A DNA stretch of 64,000 nucleotides from Anastrepha obliqua. Lineage: Eukaryota; Arthropoda; Insecta; Diptera; Tephritidae. The notes beneath the pieces were generated by a model, which worked only from the letters and a program-made list of their open reading frames with translations, was not told the origin of the DNA and did not search any database. The DNA lies in NCBI RefSeq assembly GCF_027943255.1, contig NC_072895.1:32896001-32960000 (forward strand), in the 5' to 3' direction. Shown one piece after another: positions 44,094-53,594 of the stretch (within the stretch, counting starts at the first letter, position 1; each line of letters starts with the position of its first letter). The translations under genes and the position numbers were made by a program.

Positions 44094-44967
44094 TAGATGC
44101 TTTCCATTTCAATTCAACCGGGCTATTCGGGTCATGTTCTTCGATTTCAATGTAACTGAAATATGTTGCTCTCTGGTCAAAATAATGAGACACGTATTTT
44201 TTTGTTCGCCCGAAAAATATTTTTTTCAAGAGTTATCGGCAATTTTGTTTTTCGGCTCAAAATCGATTTTTTTTAATATATTAATATAAGAAAAAATTTT
44301 TTTAAATGCCCATTACTTAGTCAAAAATGAACCGATTTTAATAGTTCTGGGTTCAAAATGATCGTAATTACTTACACGAGCGACTTCATGTAGAAACAAT
44401 TGCAAAAAAGTAGTTAAAAAATTTTTATTTAGCAAAAAAGAAAAAAAATTGAAATTTTTTCGAAATTCAATATTTCAAAAAGTGTATTTTTGTTTTTTTT
44501 ATAACTTTTTCCAAATCAAGAGGACACCTCAAACTTCAATTAAGCTGAATGCCCAGTAGCTAAAATGAGTTGTTTTTGAGTAATGAATTTTTGAGTAAAA
44601 AACCTGTTTCGCACTTTTTGTTTTTTGCAAAATAAAAAATTTGCAACTACTTTTTTGTAACTGTTTCTACATGAAATCGCTCGTGTAAGTAATTACGATC
44701 ATTTTGAACCCAGAATTATTAAAATCGGTTCATTTTTGACTAAGTTATGAGCATTTAAAAACAAAATTTTCTTATATTAATATATTAAAAAAAATCGATT
44801 TTGAGCCGAAAAACAAAATTGCCGATAAAGCTTGAAAAAAAATTTTTTCGGGCGAACAAAAAAATACCTGTCTCTTTATTTTGACCAGAAAGCAACATAT
44901 TTCAGTTACATCGAAATCGAAGAACATGACCCGAAAAGCCCGGTTGAATTGAAATGGAAAGCATCAG
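44094..44967. mobile_element. foldback element with ~345-bp inverted arms
   Basis: GATGCTTTCCATTTCAATTC at 44096 is mirrored so that its partner ends at 44965, and inner landmarks keep the same symmetry: ATCGAT at 44262 and 44794-44799 and CTTACACGA at 44371 with its inverse ending at 44689. All pairs sum to about 89061, so the arms are collinear with almost no net indels. The arms run from about 44095 to 44440 and 44620 to 44966 with a spacer near 180 bp. GGTA flanks both sides (44092-44095, 44967-44970), a possible target duplication. No ORF is present. Confidence 0.88.
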
Positions 44968-44984
44968 GTAATTTTTAACAATTT

Positions 44985-46740
44985 TTACAAACTATTTGCT
45001 CCCTAAAAGAACTGATTGGTCTCTTTTTCATAGGGTTTTCAGCAAGAAGTTGAACAAGAATAAGTTTTTGACTACCACTAGCGAACAACTGGACATGCAA
45101 GTTAGACACTTAGAGAGGTCCCATCAGACTACCTTTAAAGTGGCCTGTCCAGTATCCTTTAGCACGAAAGACTTTCCTCCCTGGTGGAGTAAGTCTCTCA
45201 CCGACTTGAAAGAGAAGGTTAGGAGAGTCTTCAATAAATGTTATCAAACAAAGAAACTTTCAAGATTATCGAGTTATTTTGAAAGAGTATAAGAAAGCCA
45301 TTAGAGATGCGAAGCGCAACTCTCGAAAAGAGTACTGCGAATCCATTGAATCCGTAAAAGACTCGGTCAGACTCAGCAGGGTTCACTCCAAAGACCATTC
45401 ATGTAAAACTCTTGTCAAAAGAGAGAATGGAGAGTGGGCTGAATCTGCGGGCGAATCATTAAAAATCCATGTTGATGCCCATTTCCCGGAAAATTAAATT
45501 GCTCCAGTCTGTAACGAAAAAAAAAGACTCTCATCATGCCCGTCCTAACGTATGGCGCAGAAGCTTGGACGATGACAACATCCGATGAAGCGACGCTTGG
45601 AGTGTTCGAGAGAAAGATTCTGCGTAAGATTTTTGGACCTTTGCACGTTGGCAACGGCGAATATCGCAGACGATGGAACGATGAGCTGTATGAGCTTTAC
45701 GACGACATAGGCATAGCGCAGCGAATAAAGATCCAGCGGCTGGGTCATGTCGTCCGAATGGATACAAACGCTCCGGCTTTGAAAGTATTCGATGCGGTAC
45801 CAGCTGGTGGTAGCAGAGGAAGAGGAAGGCCTCCTCTGCGTTGGAAAGATCAGGTGGAGAAGGACTTGGCTTCACTTGGTGTGTCCAATTGGCGCCGGTT
45901 AGCACGAGAAAGAAACGGCTGGCGCGCTTTGTTAATCTCGGCCAAAATCGCGTAAGCGGTTATCGCGCCAATTAAGAAGAAGAAGTCTGTAACGAAGGTG
46001 CGAATCGGCAGGACAGGTAATCCCTGACATCTGTCTTGTCCGTCAACAAAATAAACTGGGCAATCGATAGCTTTTCCCCTTTCAAATCTCCAGGTATGGA
46101 TGGTAGCATGCAAGCGATGCTTCAAAAGGCTAAAACTTTGGTGGTTCCCGTCCTTCAAAAGATCTTTATGGCGTGTATCTCGTTAAACCACGTTCCTGCA
46201 AGCTAGAAGAAACCCAAGGTGGTCTTCATTTCTAAGGCAGGAAGGGGGGGGCACGTCTTGGCCAAGGATCCATAAGTCTTACCTCCTTTATTCTCAAAGT
46301 GTTCGAAAGAGTGATCGACTATCATATTCAAGAGCGATTTGAAACCAGACTATCTCCAGCCCAACACACTTACCTGAAAGGGAAATCTACCGAGACTGCC
46401 TTACATGAGGTAGTAGGGACTGTAGAGAAATCTCTAGAGAAAAAACAATTCAATTTGACGGCCTTTATAGTCATAGAGTGCGCCTTTAATAATATTACGG
46501 CTGAGTCAAAATGTCCGGCTCTGACGACTAGGCGCTTGAGATTCCTTAGCGTGCCCTTTGGGGATGGCATAAAGAAATTCTCCAGCCTAGATCCCTTTTC
46601 TCTCCTTCATTACATCAACAGCACTGGATGACTGTAGACGGCTAAATTTTTTCGCAGGTAGTGGTCCACATTATGGTATCAAAACCGCACGTAAGTGGTA
46701 CTTGTAGTGTACCTGGGGTACTTCATAAACAGACCTAATT
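44985..46740 (+). pseudogene. R1/I-type LINE, RT region with internal deletion, hosting an RTE
   Basis: Reads FKVACPVSFSTKDFPPWWSK and YKKAIRDAKRNSRKEYCESI (linker before RT), an RTE insertion, then AIDSFSPFKSPGMDG, PKVVFISKAGRGGHVLAKDP, LSPAQHTYLKGKSTETALHE and EKKQFNLTAFIVIECAFNNI. Directly after ITAES comes CPALTTRRLRFLSVPFGDGI and SLLHYINSTG, the C-terminal part, so the RT palm and RNase H have been deleted in frame. FIDIEGAF has become FIVIECAF, losing the first RT aspartate. Stops occur before and after the RTE. Confidence 0.78.
45519..45983 (+). mobile_element. 5'-truncated RTE LINE with 13-bp target duplication
   Basis: AGTCTGTAACGAA at 45506-45518 is repeated at 45984-45996, bracketing the insertion exactly. 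The insert has an open frame from MPVLTYGAEAWTM through GVFERKILRKIFGPLHVGNG, EYRRRWNDELYELYDDIG, IQRLGHVVRMDTNAPALKVF and PPLRWKDQVEKDLASLGVSN to LISAKIA and a stop at 45955, then an AATTAAGAAGAAGAAG tail. It is only the last ~140 codons of the ORF. The undamaged frame and perfect duplication mark it as the youngest RTE insertion here. Confidence 0.93.
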
Positions 46741-46744
46741 ATGA

Positions 46745-47490
46745 GCATTAGGGCGGATCGATTTATATGGAAAGCAATTTTTTTTTACTGATTGATACAA
46801 AAATGAATTTGAAGTAATTTTGTTTGCTTAAAATTTCTGTGTAAAACTTGAGCGAAATCGAAAACTATGTTACTTTTAATTTGAAACGGCTGAATAGAGT
46901 ATATAGAGAATATTGTTCAGATTTTAGTAAAAAATAAATTACACTAAATATGTATTCTTAAAAAATACTAGTTAAAATATCCTTAAGTATGCAATAAGAA
47001 AACTATTTTTTAAGTTGTTGTTGTAGTTGTTAAACCGGGATGTAAAATTGGGGGCTTTATACTGTACCGACTACAGCACGCAAAAAAAGCCAAAGCATCT
47101 GAAGAATTTGACCTGTTTGTATTGTATTATTTTTATTTGTATTTTTCCTTTTTTTTTTTTTGATTATTAACAATTTTTGTATACAATGCGCGCATTTTCT
47201 AACGAAAGACTTGTACGAGTACATCCAAATTTTAAATTTACATTTAATTTTCCGCAAATTCCTCATCAAAATTCCATGGTTTGTAATTAGAATTTCTGGG
47301 GAAAAAAATTGGTTCGCAATTTTATTAATTTTTTTTTTTGTTTTTTCATAGCGGAAGGCCTTCGTTTTCTCCACAAGCTCATGGCCTTCGTTGTTAGTAC
47401 TGCAATTTTAAATCTTGTATAAATAATTTTTTATTATATAAGTTAAGCAAAAATAAAAAGTAAAAATGTAAAAAAAAAAATAAAATAAAA
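46745..47490. other. intron sequence, no gene recognised
   Basis: T-rich; CTTCGTTTTCTCCACAAG..CCTTCGTTG near 47360-47395 is a short GC-richer patch. Nothing assigned. Confidence 0.4.
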
Positions 47491-47495
47491 TATAA

Positions 47496-48154
47496 TCTAT
47501 ATATATAAAAAGAAGTTACATTTTCTTGGTAATCTTATAACTCAAGAACCGCCAAACCGATTAAAACAAAAATTTCAGAGTTCTTTTCTATCTTTGAGGA
47601 GGTGGTTTGTGTGAAGTTTGATTGAAATCGGTGCAGCCGTTTCTGAGTTATGACATTTTATGTGAGTAATGGTTTCCTCTCATACGAAATGCCTGTATGG
47701 GGAAAACAACAACAAATACACAGCCGCTTATGAGCGTTTCTGTTGTACTGTTGTGGTTGTAAGTGTATTATGTTAATATTAATTTTGGACGAAAATATAA
47801 TAAAAACTGGAGCATTCAAGGAACTGGAAAAACATTTTTAACTTTATTTATTTTAGCATAATTTATTTAGCGTAAAAAATTGAAATGGAAATTAAAGAAT
47901 CAAAGTTTAATTACAAGTTTTTATCGGCTCTTTCACCTTACCTGTATATAGGTGACCACCACAATCAAATTTTAAAAAAGTACAGAAAAGGCTATTGTGA
48001 CATCTTTAGAAAGTATGTTGAATGAAAAAAATCAACCAATTCAACTGTTTAAACATTTTACGAGTTCTATAAAGAAAATTTAATATGAAAAATTTCTTGC
48101 GATATAAAAAAACATTTTATGTATGGTGGTGCGAAGCCCACTGGGAAATGCTAG
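47496..48154 (+). mobile_element. non-autonomous Helitron
   Basis: It starts TCTATATATATAAAAAGAAG at 47496 and ends GGGAAATGCTAG at 48154, inserted between A and T as Helitrons do, with no inverted ends or target duplication. A GTGG..CCAC pairing lies just before the CTAG end (48127-48141). The interior CCAAACCGATTAAAA and TTTGATTGAAATCGGTGCAG blocks recall non-coding Helitrons common in insects. There is no Rep/helicase ORF, so it would need one in trans. Confidence 0.78.
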
Positions 48155-48685
48155 TAATAAAATAAAAATAAAAATAGAATTAAATTAAATTAAATAAATG
48201 AAATAAAATAAAAAGAAATAAAATAAAATAAAACTACTGTAGTGTATTTCAAGCGGAAGTATGCGCTATCTGGTATGCTGCGAAAACTCTCTTAGAAAAT
48301 AGAATATCACTAGAGCACTCACCTCCTCTTATACCCACTCAGATGTGGTTCGATCCTGTCTCTTATCTCTTAACGAGATAAGTGTTCAGAATTCTGTCCA
48401 AGTTATCTGGATACCGGGTCACAGTGGATTCGAAGGTAACTGCAAAGCTGATGAGCTCGCAAGAGCTGGAGCTGCGCATTCAAATGTTAGTAACTTACCC
48501 ATAATCCACATTCCGCTCTCAACATGTTAAATGCTCATCGATCGAGAATTTCACAGCATTGCTGATCGGAGGTGGCGAGTGGAAACTACTTGCGTTACGA
48601 CCAGACAAATCTGGCTATCCTACAATCTGAAACAGACAAAAACCCTTATAAGTCTTTCGAAATACGAACTAAGGCATATAATATA

Positions 48686-49959
48686 AGGTTGTCAAAAAAG
48701 TCTTGCGGTATTTCCGCAAGCTTGTCTTTGCAAGCGCGTAGTTCTAGTTGTATTCGTCGCATCGATTCACGCTAGAGCTTTTTGGAAAGCTCTTTTCACG
48801 TGCTAACACGTGTTTAATTAATTGTTGTTTGCTTTTAGTCGTTCGTGAATTACAGCGTCGCAAACATGGAGCAAAATAAAGAGAAAATACGGCATATTTT
48901 ACAGTACTACTACGATAAAGGCAAAAATGCATCTCATGCTGCCAATAAAATTTGTGCAGTTTATGGACCCGATACAGTTTCCATTTCCACCGCACAACGA
49001 TAGTTTCAACGTTTTCGTTCTGGTGCAGAGGTGATCGAAGATGCGCCACGGTCCGGAAGGCCTGTCGTCGAAAATTGCGATAAAATCGCTGAATTGATCG
49101 AAAGAGACCGGCATAGCCGTAGCATCGGCCAAGAGCTGGGCATGAGTCATCAAACCGTTATAAACCATTTGAAGAAGCTTGGATTCAAAAAGAAGCTCGA
49201 TGTATGGGTGCCACACGACTTGACGCAAAAAAACTTTTTTTCCCGTATGGATGCATGCGAATCGCTTCTGAATCGCAACAAAATCGACCCGTTTTTGAAG
49301 TGGATGGTGACTGGCGATGAAAATTGGGTCACTTACGACAACGTGAAGCGCAAACGGTCGTGGTCGAAAAGCGGTGAAGCTGCCCAGACGGTGGCCAAGC
49401 CTGGATTGACGGCCAGGAAGGTTCTTCTGTGTGTTTGGTGGGATTGGCAGGGAATCATCCACTATGAGCTGCTCCCCTATGGCCAAACGCTCAATTCGGA
49501 CCTGTACTGCCAACAACTGGACCGCTTGAATGCAGCACTCATGCAGAAGAGGCCATCTTTGATCAACAGAGGCCGAATTGTTTTCCATCAGGACAACGCC
49601 AGGCCACACACATCTTTGGTGACGCGCCAGAAGCTCCGGGAGCTCGGATGGGAGGTTCTTTTGCATCCACCGTATAGTTCGGATCTCGCACCAAGTGATT
49701 ACCACCTATTTCTGTCCATGGCGAACGAGCTTGGTAGTCGGAAGTTGTCCACAAGAGAGTCCTGTGAAAATTGGCTCTCCGAGTTTTTTGACAATAGGGA
49801 AGCGAGCTTCTATAAGAGGGGCATTATGAAATTGGCATCTCGTTGGGAACTCGTCATCGAACAAAACGGCGCATATTTGACTTAAATCGCATTATTATAA
49901 CCAATTTTATGAACAATTGAAAATTCAATAAAAATACCGCAAGACTTTTTTGACAACCT
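48686..49959 (+). mobile_element. mellifera-subfamily mariner, nearly intact, copy 2
   Basis: Perfect ends: AGGTTGTCAAAAAAGTCTTG and onward CGGTATTT at the left, the exact inverse at the right, with TA at 48684-48685 and 49960-49961. Size 1274 bp, the normal mariner length. It lies in Jheh intron 1, inside a LINE, in the same orientation as the gene. Confidence 0.95.
48866..49885 (+). pseudogene. mellifera-type mariner transposase with a single nonsense codon
   Basis: From MEQNKEKIRHILQYYYDKGK the frame runs 339 codons to IEQNGAYLT, the usual mariner length. The only break is TAG at 49001-49003 (codon 46), where the other copies have TGG (AQRWFQRF). An in-frame loss of two codons (RHSRS against RHSSSRS) is the other visible change. 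TGDENWVTYD, FHQDNARPH and LAPSDYHLF give D..D..34..D intact; PYSPD has become PYSSD. The HTH region and the WVPHDLT linker are present. A very recent inactivation. Confidence 0.93.
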
Positions 49960-50239
49960 TATATCTCTTATCATCGGCCACTACCTTTTGGGCACTCACG
50001 CACGTCGGCTCGGGCTTCCTCAAAACGACCTGTGCAGATACTGCGAGGACGAAGATGAGGAAGTATCGAGCAGACATTTGCTGTGCAGTTGTCCCGGTCT
50101 AGCCAGAAGTCGCCTCGCTCTTCTAGGCTCCCCAACAATTGACAATATTTCAGTACTCTCGAACTTGAAAATCGAATCTCTCATCAAATTCTCGAAACGA
50201 ATTAATATCTTTGACCAAAATCTACAATAAAAATCTCGG

Positions 50240-50555
50240 TTAGGTGGGGAAATCATTTAAAATAATGAGCTCTAGGGCAACACAACGGACCCAACTTGCG
50301 GTCTATGTGGCATTCCGATGCGGGGTCACCCTTAAACCAACCAAAATAAAATAAAATAAAAATAAAATAAAAAATAAAATAAAAAAAAATTAAAATTTTT
50401 TCCCTATAAAATAAAATTTCGTGCGTTTGTTGTACGCTGTCTCGATCAGTGTCTCCATATAACGCATGCACGACATTTTTTGTTCGTATGAAGCAAATGT
50501 GCAACACGTCCAGGGGAAAAAAATTATTAAAACTCTACGAGCATTTTTAGCTACT
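50240..50555. other. AT-rich, AAAAT simple repeat
   Basis: An (AAAAT)n-type stretch at 50340-50390 follows the LINE 3' end and could be its degenerate tail. No gene. Confidence 0.5.
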
Positions 50556-50557
50556 TC

Positions 50558-50735
50558 AAAGTAGCACTTTATTATATTAAAATTTAATGGACTAAAAAGT
50601 GTGTTCCAAAATTTTTTTAAAACTCTATTTAAAACGTTTGCAATTTTGATGAAAATATTTCGAACTTTTATAAATTTTGCGCAAAGTTCGAAACTTTAAT
50701 TTATATGATATTTGTTGTTTAATGATATTTATTGT
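50558..50735 (+). repeat. unnamed AT-rich interspersed repeat, copy 3 of 3
   Basis: Aligns along its length with 28828-28990: TTATTATATTAAAATTTAAT, TTTTGATGAAAATATTTCGA, TATAAATTTTGCGCAAAGTT and GAAACTTTAATTTATATGAT. It lies about 0.6 kb before Jheh exon 2. Confidence 0.6.
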
Positions 50736-50739
50736 ATTA

Positions 50740-51344
50740 ATTTATCAAGGAATAAAAACAAACAAACAAAAAAAAAACAAAAAAAAGAACTATATGTTTA
50801 TAAAAATTCATGAAGATTAAAAAAAGTAAAAGCACATTCAAAAAAAGTAGTCAAAATCTATAGTTTTTACGCCGTCTATATGTATTATTTACTTACGAGT
50901 ATGCATTTAATTGTTCAGTAACTTTACTTGTTCTAAATATTTCGCATATTTTTTCCGTTTCATTTTTATTTTATTTTTCATACTTTTTGAGTCATTTCCA
51001 GTTTTACAAGCAAAACTCGCCAAACTCTCATAACAAACTTCAACATTACAAACCCAAAAATTGTCAAGGCCGCTATGAATGCTGCGAATTATTTTTATTT
51101 TTGTTTCGCTGTTATTTTTATTGTGAAGAGTTCGTTTATTTTACCCATGCAGAGGTTTTGTTTTGTGACAAAATAAACCACAAATATAGCTTGGAATAAA
51201 AAATGCAGAATAACATTAACAACAATAAAAAAAACAATCGTGCAACCGGTTTCTTTTAAACAACAAAATTGTGTTGCAAAGTGGTGCGCAAAAGTTCTTT
51301 AAATAAATTTTGCCTTTTTACAATTCAATTCATTCTATTTAAAG
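50740..51344. other. end of Jheh intron 1
   Basis: AT-rich; the pyrimidine-rich stretch CAATTCATTCTATTTAAAG at 51326-51344 provides the 3' splice site for exon 2. Confidence 0.6.
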
Positions 51345-51544
51345 CTCATCGCTGAACTTAAAGCGCAATTGTCGCGACCATTGAACCTGCACGAACCGCT
51401 GGAAGGTGTTGGCTTTCAATATGGTTTCAACGCCAAGGAGCTGCAGAACGTCGTCACATATTGGCGCGATACATATCTGCCTAAGTGGGCTGAAAGCGAA
51501 GCGTACCTGAATCAGTATCCACATTTTGAAACACAAATTCAGGG
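51345..51544 (+). CDS. Jheh: juvenile hormone epoxide hydrolase, exon 2 (residues 66-131)
   Basis: The exon begins after TTTAAAG and reads LIAELKAQLSRPLNLHEPLE, GVGFQYGFNAKELQNVVTYW, RDTYLPKWAESEAYLNQYPH and FETQIQG, the rest of the epoxide-hydrolase N domain that caps the active site. It joins exon 1 in phase 0 (ANPE then LIAELKAQL). It ends GG|GTAAGT at 51544/51545, phase 2. Insect proteins of this family are about 460 residues; the HG.P oxyanion motif and the Asp/His/Glu triad of the hydrolase fold should lie in later exons. I found none of these before 64000. Codon use is GC-richer than the surroundings, as expected for a conserved exon. Confidence 0.88.
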
Positions 51545-51885
51545 GTAAGTAATGAAAATCAAACTGCATGCATATGGAAATATAGTTTTATAGATGGATA
51601 GATAGATTTATTTATTTTTCACAAAAAAAAATCTTACAAAACTATTTACAATATTTTTGACTTTATTTAAATGAACATACGACAATGACATTAAAAGTCG
51701 TCTGCCGGAAAAATTAATAATAATAATAATAAATGACCTGTACTTAAAGTTATAAAATTGATTATTTTTTTCCATGGAAAATCATTTACACCATTTAGAA
51801 CATGAATTATTTCGGTATTACTAAGAACGGACTTTCCAAAGAAAGTACAGCGGTATTGTTTTAATATTTGACACCGTTGAAAATC
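51545..51885. other. start of Jheh intron 2
   Basis: Donor GTAAGT at 51545-51550, then AT-rich sequence with an (AAT)n patch near 51717-51732. Confidence 0.55.
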
Positions 51886-52056
51886 GTCGAAAATGTTGGA
51901 TTGTTTCCTTCGGAGGTCTTCACTCTAAGGAAATGAATGCCCACATCCCATTCCAGCTACCGGATCTCTGTAGTGTATTTCAAGCTGAAATTCTGGCTAT
52001 CATTGAAGACCTGTTATCACTAAATAAAAATGTCCTCCCCAGAAGATATTATAATA

Positions 52057-53336
52057 AGGTTGTCAAAAAAGTCTTGCGGTATTTTTATTGAATTTTCAAT
52101 TGTTCATAAAATTGGTTATAATAATGCGATTTAAGTCAAATATGCGCCGTTTTATTCGATGACGAGTTCCCAACGAGATGCCAACTTCATAATACCCCTC
52201 TTATAGAAGCTCGCTTCCCTATTGTCAAAAAACTCGGAGGGCCAATTTTCACAGGACTCTCTTGTGGACAACTTCCGACTACCAAGCTCGTTCGCCATGG
52301 ACAGAAATAGGTGGTAATCACTTGGTGCGAGATCCGGACTATACGGTGGATGCAAAAGAACCTCCCATCCGAGCTCCCGGAGCTTCTGGCGCGTCACCAA
52401 AGATGTGTGTGGCCTGGCGTTGTCCTGACGGAAGACAATTCGGCCTCTGTTGATCAAAGATGGCCTCTTTTACATGAGTGCTGCATTCAAGCAGTCCAGT
52501 TGTTGGCAGTACAGGTCCGAATTGAGCGTTTGGCCATAGGGGAGCAGCTCATAGTGGATGATTCCCTGCCAATCCCACCAAACACACAAAAGAACCTTCC
52601 TGGCCGTCAATCCAGGCTTGGCCACCGTCTGGGCAGCTTCACCGCTTTTCGACCACGACCGTTTGCGCTTCACGTTGTCGTAAGTGACCCACTTTTCATC
52701 GCCAGTCACCATCCACTTCAAAAACGGGTCGATTTTGTTGCGATTCAGAAGCGATTCGCATGCATCCATACGGGCAAAAATGTTTTTTTGCGTCAAGTTG
52801 TGTGGCACCCATACATCGAGCTTCTTTTTGAATCCAAGCTTCTTCAAATGGTTTATAACGGTTTGATGACTCATGCCCAGCTCTTGGCCGATGCTACGGC
52901 TGCTACTATGCCGGTCTCTTTCGATCAATTCAGCGATTTTATCGCAATTTTCGACGACAGGCCTTCCGGACCGTGGCGCATCTTCGATCACCTCTGCACC
53001 AGAACGAAAACGTTGAAACCATCGTTGTGCGGTGGAAATGGAAACTGTATCGGGTCTATAAACTGCACAAATTTTATTGGCAGCATCTGATGCATTTTTG
53101 CCTTTATCGTAGTAGTACTGTAAAATATGCCGTATTTTCTCTTTATTTTGCTCCATGTTTGCGACGCTATAACTCACGAACGACTAAAAGTAAACAACAA
53201 TTAATTAAACACGTGTTAGCACGTGAAAAGAGCTTTCCAAAAAGCTTTAGCGTGAACCGATGCGACGAATACAACTAGAACAACGCGCTTGCAAAGACAA
53301 GCTTGCGGAAATACCGCAGGACTTTTTGGCCAACCT
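52057..53336 (-). mobile_element. mellifera-subfamily mariner, copy 3
   Basis: The left end AGGTTGTCAAAAAAGTCTTG is perfect; the right end, inverted, reads AGGTTGGCCAAAAAGTCCTG, with three changes. TA at 52055-52056 and 53337-53338. Size 1280 bp, complete in length, antisense to Jheh in intron 2. Confidence 0.94.
52152..53156 (-). pseudogene. mellifera-type mariner transposase with two stops
   Basis: From MEQNKEK at 53156 the frame is open through HTH, AQRWFQRF, TGDEKWVTYD and GLTARKVLLCVWWDWQG to LNAALM, then TAA where others have CAG (about 52467-52469). It resumes KRPSLINRGRIVFRQDNARP (His to Arg before the second aspartate) and PYSPDLAPSDYHLF, and stops again at LVIE, where the family continues QNGAYL. 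Length is otherwise full. Confidence 0.9.
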
Positions 53337-53594
53337 TATATATATATAAAGTAAATATATATATATTCAGAAAGCCAATCGGCCCTAAAAGCTTTAAAAT
53401 CGCCTAATATTGACAGAACTATCCCAGTACTTTGTAATAAACCTGGTGGCGGGTCATAGAGACATACTGTTGAAACTGAACAGGAAGAGCATGAGAAATC
53501 TTTTCGGGGTCCTAATAGAGCATTGTCTGATTGGCAGGCATGCCAGTAGACTGGGAGCACCCTATAACCATGTTAATGAGATGAGAAGGCGCAA

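Larger units (their letters stand above)
48240..50240 (+). pseudogene. RNase-H LINE, 3' part, interrupted by a mariner
   Basis: Reads YCSVFQAEVCAIWYAAKTLL, then in another frame VVRSCLLSLNEISV and VQVIWIPGHSGFEGNCKADE (RNase H), and after the mariner SLIIGHYLLGTHARRLGLPQ, NDLCRYCEDEDEEVSSRHLL and CSCPGLARSRLALLG. Counting the TA once rejoins SFEIRTKAYNI to SLIIGHYLLG in one frame. The Cys/His cluster before the end is the C-terminal zinc motif. A stop after LSTC and frame slips in the RNase H make it inactive. Confidence 0.76.
51890..53590 (+). pseudogene. RNase-H LINE fragment, interrupted by a mariner
   Basis: Before the mariner: FGGLHSKEMNAHIPFQLPDL and CSVFQAEILAIIEDLL. After it: IYSESQSALKALKSPNIDRT (IYSDSQ.A.KAL is the RNase H core). 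So the insertion lies within the RNase H domain. Later sequence (LIGRHASRLGAPYNHVNEMR at 53527-53588) recalls the LTGH..H..RLG block. Frame breaks are frequent. Confidence 0.65.
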
